NCBI RefSeq assembly: GCF_000815105.2
Contig: NZ_CP010310.2
Coordinates: 1,178,001-1,242,000 of the forward strand
Direction: 5' to 3'
Length of the DNA: 64,000 nt
Source: Pandoraea pulmonicola
Lineage (GTDB): Bacteria > Pseudomonadota > Gammaproteobacteria > Burkholderiales > Burkholderiaceae
The notes under the pieces were generated by a model that ran no database searches, had not been told where the DNA came from, and was given only the letters and a program-made list of their open reading frames with translations. Positions 25,916-34,564 of this stretch are shown piece by piece (position 1 is the stretch's first letter; the number at the start of each line of letters is the position of its first letter). Both the position numbers and the translations under genes were made by a program.

Positions 25916-26959
25916 CTAGGGCAGATTTTCGCGAAAGATCACCTGGCTGCGATTCGCCTCGATCCCCGCCGACAGATCGCGCTTCTCTCGCAGGTTCGCG
26001 AAAATGCGCACGCAGTTCATGATGGCGCTTTGCGGGCTCTGGGTGATGACGGCGTCCATCGAGCCGTCGATGAGCAGCGCACGGGTATCGGGCGTGAGCC
26101 CGTGCCCGATGAACACGACCTTGTGCTGCTTGCCCAATTCCTTGAGCGCCTGGCCCACGCCTTCCGAGCCGCCGCCGATGTTGTAGATCGCCGCCAGATC
26201 CGGGTGTTGCTCCAGCAAGGCCTTCGTCTGGCGGTAGTTCACGAGTTCATCGTCATAGCCTTCGCGCAGCCCCACGACCTGCATGTGCGGGTACTGCTCC
26301 GAGAACAGTTGCAGAAAGCCCGCCTCACGCTCCACGTGCGCCTTGTAGCTGAGCGAGCCCGCGATGAGCGCCACCTTGGCGTGCCGTTTGGTACCGACCG
26401 CGCCGACGAAGCGCGCGATCAGATACGCCGCCGTGCGTCCCGCCGAACCGTTGTCGAGTCCCACATACGCGATGCGTCGCGAGTGCGACAGGTCGGACAC
26501 CAGCGTCACGGCCGCCACGCCCTCGTCGGCCAGCGTGTCCACCGCCTCGCGCACCTTCGGATGCTCCAGCGGCATGAAGGCCACACCGTTGCATCCGCGT
26601 CCACGCCGCAGCAGCGCTGACGACAAAGCATCCGGATCGAAGCCCTGAATGAACTGCACCCGACAGTTCACGTTATAGGGCGCCCATTGGCTCTGCGAGC
26701 ATTGCACCCATTCGCCCAGCATGCGAAGAAACTTGCTGCTGCGATCGGGAAGCACGAACAGCACCTGCGTCGGCGGCGTGGCGCCCACGGCCCTGAGTTC
26801 CGGCTCCGGCAGGTATTTCAACTCGCTCGCCGCCTGCAGCACGCGCTGCACAGTCGTTTGCCGCACGCCCTCGCGCCGGTGCAGCACCCGGTCGACCGTC
26901 GCCGTGGACACACCCGCCAGTCGCGCGATGTCGGCCAGATTCGGCATGTGTCGTCTCAT
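25916..26959 (-). CDS. LacI family transcriptional regulator
   Basis: This gene encodes 347 residues. The start at 26959 is supported by GGAG eight bases upstream; longer open frame lies before it. The LacI helix-turn-helix is NLADIARLAGVSTATVDRVLHRREGVRQTT, then a periplasmic-binding-like domain with the GYDDELVNYRQTKALLE and YNIGGGSEGVGQAL elements seen in sugar-binding LacI proteins. It is divergent from the SDR-TRAP-RLP operon and likely represses it. Three 10-base-phased CATCA repeats lie in the gap (27057-27086). Confidence 0.85.
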   Translation of the reverse strand: MRRHMPNLADIARLAGVSTATVDRVLHRREGVRQTTVQRVLQAASELKYLPEPELRAVGATPPTQVLFVLPDRSSKFLRMLGEWVQCSQSQWAPYNVNCRVQFIQGFDPDALSSALLRRGRGCNGVAFMPLEHPKVREAVDTLADEGVAAVTLVSDLSHSRRIAYVGLDNGSAGRTAAYLIARFVGAVGTKRHAKVALIAGSLSYKAHVEREAGFLQLFSEQYPHMQVVGLREGYDDELVNYRQTKALLEQHPDLAAIYNIGGGSEGVGQALKELGKQHKVVFIGHGLTPDTRALLIDGSMDAVITQSPQSAIMNCVRIFANLREKRDLSAGIEANRSQVIFRENLP

Positions 26960-27056
26960 TGCTCTGTCTCCGATGTCCGTGATGGGCGTGCGGTCGTCGC
27001 GCCGTCGCCGCGTGGTTTGCCACAATCTGCGCCATGATTTCCGTCACAGCATACTT

Positions 27057-27086
27057 CATCAAATCACATCAAAACACATCAGAAAA
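27057..27086. promoter_or_regulatory. Three direct repeats phased by 10 bases, possible operator
   Basis: CATCAAATCA, CATCAAAACA and CATCAGAAAA follow each other with an exact 10-base period, putting all three on one face of the helix. They lie in the 216-base gap between the divergent LacI gene and the SDR-led operon. LacI proteins usually bind palindromes, so another regulator may use these. Confidence 0.4.
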
Positions 27087-27175
27087 CTGAGTTGGCCCGC
27101 CGGTGGTTTGCGACCTATCGTACGGCTTCAAGACGCACCGCCATGCCGGTGCGCGACCGGAAAGGAGACACGGCA

Positions 27176-27991
27176 ATGGCAGCAGTGGGTGAGTCGGCGG
27201 CGCGTCGGCTGGAGGGGCGCGTGGCGCTGGTATTCGGCGCGGGGTCGATCGGCGATGGTTGGGGCAACGGCAAGGCCGCCGCGGTGGCGTATGCGCGTCA
27301 TGGCGCCAAGGTGGTGGCCGTCGATCTGCAACAGGAGGCTGCCGACATCACCCGCGCAGTCATCGCCGGCGAAGGCAACGACGCCGTGGCGTGCGCCGCC
27401 GACGTCACCCGCTGGGACCACGTGCAGCGCGCTGTCGCGGCAGCCATCGAAGCCTATGGCCGCGTCGATGTCCTGCACAACAACGTGGGCATCACGTCGC
27501 AAGGCGGCCCCGTCGAGACCACCGAAGAGGTGTGGGATCGCGTGATGACGGTCAACGTCAAGAGCATGTTCCTGACGTGCAAGGCCGTGCTGCCGATCAT
27601 GGAGACGCAGGGCGGCGGGGCGATCGTCAATATCGGTGCGCTGGGCGGTGTGCGCTGGACCGGTTACGCCTACTGTGCCTACGCGGCGTCGAAGGGGGCG
27701 GTCAATTCGCTCACGCAAAGCGTGGCGCTGCAATACGCGTCCAGGGGGATTCGCGCGAACTGCATCCTGCCGGGCGTGATGGATACGCCGCACATCTATC
27801 GTCAGATTTCCGGTTTCTATAACAGCGCGCAGGAAATGATCGAGGCGCGCAACCGCCTTTCCCCGACCGGCCGCATGGGGGACGGCTGGGACGTGGCGAA
27901 TGCGGCCGTGTTCCTCGCCTCGGACGAGGCGCGCTACATCAACGGCGTGGAACTGCTCGTCGATGGCGGTATGCATGTGCGCTGCAACTGA
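27176..27991 (+). CDS. SDR family oxidoreductase of the RLP cluster
   Basis: This gene encodes 271 residues from ATG 27176, preceded by AAAGGAGA. The nucleotide-binding turn is unusual: GAGSIGDGWGNGKA instead of the short TGxxxGIG, a long form seen in some sugar-acid SDRs. HNNVG, then NIGALGG and YAASKGAVN give the second strand and the catalytic Ser/Tyr/Lys area. The C-terminus has the standard NGVELLVDGG. It leads the operon that carries a TRAP transporter and a RuBisCO-like protein, so it probably oxidises the imported carbohydrate or carbohydrate acid. Confidence 0.8.
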   Translation: MAAVGESAARRLEGRVALVFGAGSIGDGWGNGKAAAVAYARHGAKVVAVDLQQEAADITRAVIAGEGNDAVACAADVTRWDHVQRAVAAAIEAYGRVDVLHNNVGITSQGGPVETTEEVWDRVMTVNVKSMFLTCKAVLPIMETQGGGAIVNIGALGGVRWTGYAYCAYAASKGAVNSLTQSVALQYASRGIRANCILPGVMDTPHIYRQISGFYNSAQEMIEARNRLSPTGRMGDGWDVANAAVFLASDEARYINGVELLVDGGMHVRCN

Positions 27992-28065
27992 CGCGCACGC
28001 CTGCGCTTGACCGACGGCGGGAGCATCGTGCGTTTCGCGCCGCCAACACTACAAAATCAGGAGAC

Positions 28066-29124
28066 ATGCGGATGACCAGCTCAACTTCTCGAGGCCGACG
28101 CAACGTACTGCGCGCACTCGGCGCCCTTCCTGCGCTCGGCGTCGCCGGCGTCACGGGTTTCGCGGCCACGTCGTCGCGCATGGCGTGCGCCGCCGCGCCA
28201 CAGTACGTGTTCAAGTACGGCAACAACCTGCCGGTCAGCCATCCGCTGAATGTGCGCGCCCAGGAAGTGGCCGCGCGCATCGCCTCGGAGAGCAAGGGAC
28301 GCATGGAACTGCGGATCTTCCCGAACAACCAGCTCGGCGGCGACACGGACATGCTCGCGCAAGTGCGCAACGGCGGCATCGACATCTTCAACGCCGGCAC
28401 GATGGTGATCGCCACGCTCGCGCCCATCAGCGCCATTACTGCGGTCGGCTTCGCCTTCTCGAGCTACGACCAGGTCTGGCACGCCGTGGACGGCAAGCTC
28501 GGCGACAGCATTCGCGAGGCCTTCGCGAAGACGGGGCTCCATACGTTCGAGAAGATGTGGGACAACGGCTTCCGGCAGATCACGAGCGGCAACAAGCCGA
28601 TCGCCTCGGCATCCGATCTCACCGGCATGAAGATCCGCGTGCCGGTCAGTCCCATGGGCATCTCGCTGTTCAAGTCGTTGCAGGCCTCGCCTACCAGCCT
28701 GCAATTCAGCGAAGTCTATTCCGCGCTGCAGACGCGCGTGGTCGACGCGCAGGAAAACCCGCTCGCCATCGTCCAGACCGCGAAGCTCTACGAAGTGCAG
28801 AAGTTCTGCTCGATCACGAATCACAGCTGGGACGGGTATCACCTCGTCGTGAACGGCCGCGCGTGGCGCGCACTGCCGGACGATCTGAAAGTCATCGTCG
28901 CACGCGCGTTCAACGAAGCGGCGATTCAGCAGCGCGAGGACGTCTACAAGCTCAACACAGGCCTGCAGAGCGAGCTTGCGAGCAAGGGACTGGCGTTCAA
29001 TACGGCGTCGCCGCAGAGCTTCCGCGCTCAGTTGCAGAAATCGGGCTACTACGCCGAGTGGCAGAAGAAGTTCGGCGCCCAGGCGTGGTCCCTGCTCGAA
29101 GCCACGGCCGGCAAGGTGGCCTGA
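28066..29124 (+). CDS. TRAP transporter substrate-binding protein (DctP type)
   Basis: This gene encodes 352 residues. The N-terminus has a twin-arginine-like RRNVLRALG and a hydrophobic signal ending near MACAAAP. The mature part starts FKYGNNLPVSHPLN and has IRVPVSPMG with the conserved Arg that binds the carboxylate of the ligand, followed by ALQTRVVDAQENPLAIV. It captures an organic acid in the periplasm and passes it to the membrane part encoded next. CAGGAGAC is placed directly before the ATG. Confidence 0.9.
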   Translation: MRMTSSTSRGRRNVLRALGALPALGVAGVTGFAATSSRMACAAAPQYVFKYGNNLPVSHPLNVRAQEVAARIASESKGRMELRIFPNNQLGGDTDMLAQVRNGGIDIFNAGTMVIATLAPISAITAVGFAFSSYDQVWHAVDGKLGDSIREAFAKTGLHTFEKMWDNGFRQITSGNKPIASASDLTGMKIRVPVSPMGISLFKSLQASPTSLQFSEVYSALQTRVVDAQENPLAIVQTAKLYEVQKFCSITNHSWDGYHLVVNGRAWRALPDDLKVIVARAFNEAAIQQREDVYKLNTGLQSELASKGLAFNTASPQSFRAQLQKSGYYAEWQKKFGAQAWSLLEATAGKVA

Positions 29125-29125
29125 C

Positions 29126-31045
29126 ATGACGCCGCGCCCGGCCCCTTCCCCCCATGGCCTGTCCGCCGTGGACACGCCGGCAGCCGGCGGCTCGACCGGC
29201 ACGCCCGTGCACGGCTGGCGCGCCGTCGTCGGCTCGCTCGACTACGCCGTCGGCTGGCTCACGGAGATCCCGGCGGCATTGCTCGTGCTCGCCGACATCG
29301 TCGTCATGCTCTCGGGCGTGATCGCTCGCTACGTGTTCCACGCGCCTCTGGTCTGGGGAGACGAACTGGCCGGCATCCTGTTTCTCTGGATGTCGATGCT
29401 CGGCGCCGTGGTGGCGTTGCGGCGCGGCGAGCACATGCGCATGACGGCGCTCGTCGGCAAGGCGTCGCCGTCCACGCGCGCGTTCCTGGATGTGCTCGCG
29501 ATCGCCGCCGCGCTGGCTTTTCTGCTGCTGATCGCGCATCCGGCGGTGGAGTACGCGTCGGAGGAATCGTTCGTCATCACGCCCGCCATGGAGATCAGCA
29601 ACGCCTGGCGCGCGGCCGCGTTGCCCGTGGGCGTGGGCCTGATGGTGATCGTGAGCGTGCTGCGACTGCTGCTCACCGCGTCGGCGACGCGTGTGCTGCA
29701 GGCGGTGGCGGTGGTGGCGCTGGTGTGCGTCGGCTTCTGGCTGCTGGGGCCGGTGCTCGAGCCGCTCGGACGCTGGAATCTCGTCATCTTCTTCGCCGGC
29801 GTGGTCGGGGCGTGTGTCTTCGCAGGTGTGCCCATCGCGTTCTCGTTCGCGCTGGCCACCTTCGGCTTTCTTGCGTTGACGACGACCACACCCACGGTCG
29901 TGCTGGTCGGGCGGATGGACGAGGGCATGTCGCACCTCATTCTGCTGGCCGTGCCGCTCTTCGTTTTCCTCGGCCTGCTCATCGAGATGACGGGCATGGC
30001 GCGCGCGATGGTGCAATTCCTCGCCAGCATGCTCGGCCATGTGCGTGGCGGACTGAGCTACGTGCTCATCGGCGGCATGTACCTCGTCTCGGGCATTTCC
30101 GGCTCCAAGGCCGCCGACATGGCCGCCATCGCGCCGGTGCTCTTTCCGGAGATGAAGCGGCGCGGCGCCGACCAGGGCGATCTCGTGGCGCTTTTGTCCA
30201 CGACGGGTGCGCAGACGGAGACTATTCCACCGTCCATCGTGCTCATCACCATCGGCTCGGTCACCGGCGTTTCGATCGCGGCGCTCTTCACCGGCGGCCT
30301 GCTGCCGGGCGTGGTGCTCGGTATCGCGCTGTGCTGCGTGGTGTGGTGGCGGTACCGCCATGAAGACCTGTCGGGCGTGAGGAAAGCGAGGAAGCGGGAA
30401 GTGCTGCGCGCCTTCGTGTATGCGTTGCCGGCGGTGGCGCTGCCTTTCGTGATTCGTGCGGCGGTCGTCGAGGGTATTGCGACCGCCACGGAGGTCTCGA
30501 CCATCGGCATCGCGTATTCGGCGCTCGCGGGCCTGCTGATCTACCGCAAGTTCGAGGTGCGACGCCTGCTGCCGATGCTCATCGAGACGGCGGCGCTCTC
30601 GGGCGCCATCATTTTCATCATCGGCGCGGCCACGGGCATGGCCTGGGGCCTCACGCAATCGGGCTTCGCGCAGGATCTCGCGGCCGCCATGGAGCGGGTG
30701 CCGGGCGGCGGGGCGGGCTTCATTGTCGTTTCGATGCTCGCGTTCATCGTGCTGGGCAGCGTGCTCGAAGGCATTCCGGCCATCGTGCTGTTCGGCCCGC
30801 TGATGTTCCCGATCGCCCGCGCGCTCGGCGTTCACGAAGTGCATTACGCGATGGTCGTGGTGCTGTCGATGGGCCTGGGCCTGTTCGCACCGCCGTTCGG
30901 CGTGGGGTATTACGCGGCGTGCGCCATCGGCAAGGTCGATCCGGCCCAGGGCATGCGCGCGATCTGGGGCTATCTCGTGGCGCTCGTGATCGGCTTGATC
31001 TGCGTGGCCGCGATTCCGTGGATCTCCATCGGTTTCCTTCAATGA
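29126..31045 (+). CDS. Fused TRAP transporter DctQ-DctM membrane protein
   Basis: This gene encodes 639 residues from ATG 29126, one base after the dctP-type stop. The first ~200 residues are a four-helix DctQ-like small subunit (LVWGDELAGILFLWMSMLGAV). The rest is the DctM large subunit with about 12 helices and motifs such as AVPLFVFLGLLIEMTG, SGISGSKAADMAAIAPVL and APPFGVGYYAAC. Fused QM subunits occur in many TRAP systems. It uses the sodium or proton gradient to import the substrate bound by the neighbouring DctP-type protein, most likely a sugar acid given the genes downstream. Confidence 0.9.
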   Translation: MTPRPAPSPHGLSAVDTPAAGGSTGTPVHGWRAVVGSLDYAVGWLTEIPAALLVLADIVVMLSGVIARYVFHAPLVWGDELAGILFLWMSMLGAVVALRRGEHMRMTALVGKASPSTRAFLDVLAIAAALAFLLLIAHPAVEYASEESFVITPAMEISNAWRAAALPVGVGLMVIVSVLRLLLTASATRVLQAVAVVALVCVGFWLLGPVLEPLGRWNLVIFFAGVVGACVFAGVPIAFSFALATFGFLALTTTTPTVVLVGRMDEGMSHLILLAVPLFVFLGLLIEMTGMARAMVQFLASMLGHVRGGLSYVLIGGMYLVSGISGSKAADMAAIAPVLFPEMKRRGADQGDLVALLSTTGAQTETIPPSIVLITIGSVTGVSIAALFTGGLLPGVVLGIALCCVVWWRYRHEDLSGVRKARKREVLRAFVYALPAVALPFVIRAAVVEGIATATEVSTIGIAYSALAGLLIYRKFEVRRLLPMLIETAALSGAIIFIIGAATGMAWGLTQSGFAQDLAAAMERVPGGGAGFIVVSMLAFIVLGSVLEGIPAIVLFGPLMFPIARALGVHEVHYAMVVVLSMGLGLFAPPFGVGYYAACAIGKVDPAQGMRAIWGYLVALVIGLICVAAIPWISIGFLQ

Positions 31046-31170
31046 ACGGCTTTACCGGCCGCCTGTGCACGGATGCGCCCGCGGCGTGTGGCGCCGCACG
31101 TCCCGCGAGAACGAAACAAACGCCAAACAGACGCCAAACAGGCTAAAACAGACGAAAACAGAGACGACCC

Positions 31171-31725
31171 ATGAGCAGATTCTTCGGCGAAATTCGCCAG
31201 GTGGCATACCTCGTGCCCGACATCGAGGCGGCAATGACCTATTGGTCGGACGTGCTCGGCGTGGGGCCGTGGTACTACAACCCCAAGGTGCCCATTCGCA
31301 ACTACACCTATCGTGGGCAGCGCTTCGAGCCGCATAACGCCGTCGCATTGGCCAATGCCGGCGGCTTGCAGATCGAACTGCTGCAGATCCGCAACGACGT
31401 GCCGTCGATGTATCGCGACTTCCTCGGCGCCGGACGCAGCGGCGCGCAGCACGTGGCGTACTGGACCGAGAATTTCGACGAAGATCTGGCGCGTGCGCGC
31501 GCAGCCGGATTCGAGGTCTGCATGAGCGGCGAGGTCGGCGAGAACGGACGCTTCGTCTATTTCGAAGACCGCGCGGCCGACCCGGGCTGCCATCCGGGCA
31601 CCACGATCGAGCTCTCCGAGGTCGCCGGCCCGAAGGGCAGGCTCTTTCGCATGATTCGCGAGGCCGCCGCCGCATGGGACGGCGCCGATCCCGTGCGCGC
31701 CTTCCCCGACCTGTCCAAACTATGA
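31171..31725 (+). CDS. VOC family protein
   Basis: This gene encodes 184 residues. Its N-terminal half has the first beta-alpha-beta module IRQVAYLVPDIEAAMTYWSDVLGVGPW, and the second half GAQHVAYWTENFDEDLARARAAGF. The putative metal ligands are a Gln in the first strand, the Glu in LQIELLQ, the His in QHVAYW and the Glu of TIELSEV. Enzymes of this fold are glyoxalases, epimerases and dioxygenases. The gene overlaps the next (RuBisCO-like) gene by ATGA, so the two are translationally coupled, and an isomerase or epimerase step in the same pathway is the natural guess. Confidence 0.8.
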   Translation: MSRFFGEIRQVAYLVPDIEAAMTYWSDVLGVGPWYYNPKVPIRNYTYRGQRFEPHNAVALANAGGLQIELLQIRNDVPSMYRDFLGAGRSGAQHVAYWTENFDEDLARARAAGFEVCMSGEVGENGRFVYFEDRAADPGCHPGTTIELSEVAGPKGRLFRMIREAAAAWDGADPVRAFPDLSKL

Positions 31726-33005
31726 GCGCGATCCTTTCGGCGACCTATCTGATCGAGACGCCGCTCGATCCGCGCAAGGTCGCGGAAGTCATGGCCGGCG
31801 AACAGTCCTGCGGCACGTTCGCGCGCGTGGCCGGCGAGACCGAGGCATTGCGCGAGCGCGCCCGCGCCGTCGTCGAGGCGGTGGATATCGTGGGCGAGGC
31901 CGCGCGGCCCGCGCTGCCGAATGCCCATCTGGCGCGCAAGGGCACGGTGCATGGGCCATGGCGTCGCGCGCGGGTGCGCATTGCCTTCCCTTCGGATAAC
32001 GTCGGCGCCAACCTGCCGACGCTGGCTGCCACGCTCGCCGGCAATCTCTACGACCTCGGCGAAGTGACCGGCATGCGGCTCGAATGCATCGCGCTGCCTG
32101 CCGCGTATCGCAGCCAGTTCGAATTCCCGCGCTACGGCATTGCCGGCACACGCCGGGCGACGGGAGTATCGCAAGGCGCGCTGGTCGGCACGATCCTCAA
32201 GCCGAACGTCGGCATGAGTGCGAGCGAGACGGCCGCGCTGGTCGCGCGCCTTTGCGCGGCGGGCGTGGATTTCATCAAGGACGACGAAGTGTGCGCGGAT
32301 CCGGTACATGCGCCGCTTGCGCAACGCGTGCCTGCCGTGATGGCCGCCGTGCGCGAGCATCGGGAACGCACGGGCAAGCAGGTGATGGTGGCATTCAATA
32401 TCACCGACGAGACCGACGCCATGCACCGGCACGCCGACCTCGTCGAGCGTGAAGGCGGCAACTGCGTGATGGTGAGCGTTAACTGGTGCGGCTTCTCCGC
32501 CGTGCAGACGCTGCGCCGGCACACGGGTCTGGCGATCCACGCGCATCGCAACGGCTTCGGTGCGATGTCGCGCGCCCCGCTGCTCGGCATCGGCTTTCAG
32601 GCGTATCAAACGCTCTGGCGGCTCGCAGGCGTCGACCACATGCATGTGCACGGGCTGCAGGGCAAATTCGCGCAGTCGGACGACGAGGTCATCGAGTCGG
32701 CGCACGACTGCTACACGCCGCTCGCCCACGATGCCACGTCGGGCCCGGCCGCAGAGGACTGGGTGATGCCGGCCTTTTCGTCGGGACAGTGGGCGGGCAC
32801 CGTCCCCGCAACGTGGCAAGCCATCGGCCGCGACGATCTGCTGTTCATGGCGGGCGGCGGCATTCTGGCGCACCCGCAAGGTCCCGCCGCCGGCGTGCAA
32901 AGCCTGCGCGACGCGTGGCAGGCGGTGCGGGGCGGACGTTCGCTCGACGACGCCTCGCGCGACGCGCCCGCGCTCGCCTCCGCGCTGCGGTTCTTCGGCG
33001 ATTGA
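31722..33005 (+). CDS. RuBisCO-like protein (RLP), type IV
   Basis: This gene encodes 427 residues. RuBisCO large-subunit motifs are present: GTILKPNVG with Lys160 (Lys175 equivalent), DFIKDDE with Lys186 where RuBisCO carbamylates Lys201, followed by the metal-binding Asp and Glu, IHAHR with the His/Arg pair, MHVHGLQGKF with the His and loop-6 Lys, and GGGILAHPQGPAAG near the end. The second Lys of KPK is Asn. The carbamylation and metal ligands are kept, so it is probably a working lyase/decarboxylase/isomerase, as in 3-oxo-isoapionate-4-phosphate decarboxylase (OiaX). Pairing with a DUF1537 kinase supports a phosphorylated sugar-acid substrate. Confidence 0.85.
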   Translation: MSAILSATYLIETPLDPRKVAEVMAGEQSCGTFARVAGETEALRERARAVVEAVDIVGEAARPALPNAHLARKGTVHGPWRRARVRIAFPSDNVGANLPTLAATLAGNLYDLGEVTGMRLECIALPAAYRSQFEFPRYGIAGTRRATGVSQGALVGTILKPNVGMSASETAALVARLCAAGVDFIKDDEVCADPVHAPLAQRVPAVMAAVREHRERTGKQVMVAFNITDETDAMHRHADLVEREGGNCVMVSVNWCGFSAVQTLRRHTGLAIHAHRNGFGAMSRAPLLGIGFQAYQTLWRLAGVDHMHVHGLQGKFAQSDDEVIESAHDCYTPLAHDATSGPAAEDWVMPAFSSGQWAGTVPATWQAIGRDDLLFMAGGGILAHPQGPAAGVQSLRDAWQAVRGGRSLDDASRDAPALASALRFFGD

Positions 33006-33012
33006 CCGGTGC

Positions 33013-34359
33013 ATGGCCATGCCCATCGACATGCAGGTTGACATCATGCATCGACCGCCGCTGCTGTACTACGGCGACGACTTTACCGGCGCGACGGACA
33101 CCCTCGCCACGGCGGCCCGCGGCGGGTTGCGCAGTGTGCTGCTGTTTGCGCCGCCGGACGCGGCGCGTCTGAGTGCGCTCGGCACGCTCGACTGTCTGGG
33201 TATCGCCGGCGTATCGCGTTCGCTCGCGCCGGCGCAGATGCGCGACGAGCTCGCGCCGATCGCCGAGCTGGCGCGCCGGCTACGCCCGCGAGTGCTTCAC
33301 TATAAGGTCTGTTCGACCTTCGACAGCGCGCCGGAGGTCGGCAGCATCGGGGCGGCGGTGCGCACGCTGGCGCCCTCGATGCCGAGCGCGTGGACGGCCA
33401 TCGTGGGCGGACAGCCCAGCCTCGGACGCTACTGTCTCTTCGGCCATTTGTTCGCCGCCGCGGGGGCCGGTGGCAAGGTGTTTCGCATCGACCGTCATCC
33501 GACGATGAGCCGCCATCCGGTCACACCGATGCACGAAGCGGATCTGCGACGGCACCTGGCAGCACAGGGACTGCAGGATATCGATCTGATGCCATGGACG
33601 CGCTATGCCCCGGACGCCAAGGCATCCCTCGGTGCCAACCTCGATGCGTTGTTGAACGCAGGGGCGTCCAATGTGCTCTGGGATGTGGCGACCACGGAGG
33701 ATCTTGCACAGATCGGCGAGCAGCTATGGCGGCATGCGCAAAGTGCACCACTGCTGGCCGTCGGTGCGAGCAGCGTGACGCAGGCACTGGCGAGCGCGAT
33801 GCCGCGGCACTGCGAGGCGACCACCGACGATGTGGCCCCTGCGCGCGGGGCGGTGCTGGTGCTCGCCGGCAGCCTTTCACCAATCACCGCGATGCAGGTG
33901 CGCGCGGCGAAATCGTTCGACGTTGTCCGTCTCGACGCGGCACGTTTGATCGAGGCGGACGGTCGGTATTGCGCCGAAGCCGCGGCAACCCTCGCCGCGC
34001 GACTTCGTGCCGACCGGCACACGCTGGCGTGTACGGTGCCAGTAGACGACACCTCGTCCGAAACGTCGCCCAGGGCGGTACCCCCACTGGCACTGGCGCA
34101 GGCGGGCGGACGTCTGCTCCGGCAGGTACTGGCGGCTGCCCCCGTCTCGCGCTTGGCGATCGCAGGCGGCGACACGTCGAGCCACGGGGTCCGCGCGCTC
34201 GACGCCTGGGGCCTCACCTATGCCGGCACGCTTGCCGCCGGCGCCCCGCTGTGTCGCTTGCGCAGCGACTCGCCGGCGCTCGATGGCATGGAGATTCTGC
34301 TCAAGGGCGGTCAGATGGGCGGGGAGGATCTGTTTGAACGGCTGGTGCAAGGAACGTAG
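33013..34359 (+). CDS. Four-carbon acid sugar kinase family protein (DUF1537)
   Basis: This gene encodes 448 residues; an internal ATG at 33046 could also start it. The N-terminal substrate domain begins YYGDDFTGATDTLATAARGG, the hallmark of DUF1537 kinases. The C-terminal nucleotide domain has VLVLAGSLSPITAMQ, AIAGGDTSSHGVRALDAWGL and ILLKGGQMGGEDLF. Members phosphorylate four- or five-carbon sugar acids (OtnK, OiaK, ThnK types). It lies 7 bases after the RLP gene, so kinase and RLP probably act in succession on one intermediate, as OiaK and OiaX do in D-apionate degradation. Confidence 0.85.
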   Translation: MAMPIDMQVDIMHRPPLLYYGDDFTGATDTLATAARGGLRSVLLFAPPDAARLSALGTLDCLGIAGVSRSLAPAQMRDELAPIAELARRLRPRVLHYKVCSTFDSAPEVGSIGAAVRTLAPSMPSAWTAIVGGQPSLGRYCLFGHLFAAAGAGGKVFRIDRHPTMSRHPVTPMHEADLRRHLAAQGLQDIDLMPWTRYAPDAKASLGANLDALLNAGASNVLWDVATTEDLAQIGEQLWRHAQSAPLLAVGASSVTQALASAMPRHCEATTDDVAPARGAVLVLAGSLSPITAMQVRAAKSFDVVRLDAARLIEADGRYCAEAAATLAARLRADRHTLACTVPVDDTSSETSPRAVPPLALAQAGGRLLRQVLAAAPVSRLAIAGGDTSSHGVRALDAWGLTYAGTLAAGAPLCRLRSDSPALDGMEILLKGGQMGGEDLFERLVQGT

Positions 34360-34447
34360 ATGATGCACCAACTGCTGCATGTCACCTAGTACAGACTCCC
34401 CCTGTAAGTTGGTCACTATTTGAAACATGCGTGTCGGCTTCACTGAT

Positions 34448-34473
34448 AGTCTGCCCAAACGAATTGGCAGACT
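34448..34473. repeat. Inverted repeat upstream of the effector gene
   Basis: AGTCTGCC and its complement GGCAGACT form a perfect 8-bp stem with a 10-base loop. There is no T run, so it is a poor terminator. It sits about 90 bases before the chosen start of the ShET2-like gene and could be an operator or the edge of transferred DNA. Confidence 0.4.
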
Positions 34474-34564
34474 ACTGAGCCGTGCCACTTGAGTTTTGCG
34501 TGGAGGTCTGTACGGCGAGAGAATTGCCGAGTTGACGAATCTGAAAGCTCATACATCGCATCCA

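Noticed and set aside
28997..31042. A 681-codon open frame antisense to the TRAP membrane gene
   Set aside because: Its composition (runs of Arg, His, Gln, Glu) is typical of the complement of a hydrophobic, high-GC gene. The plus strand is clearly the DctQM fusion.
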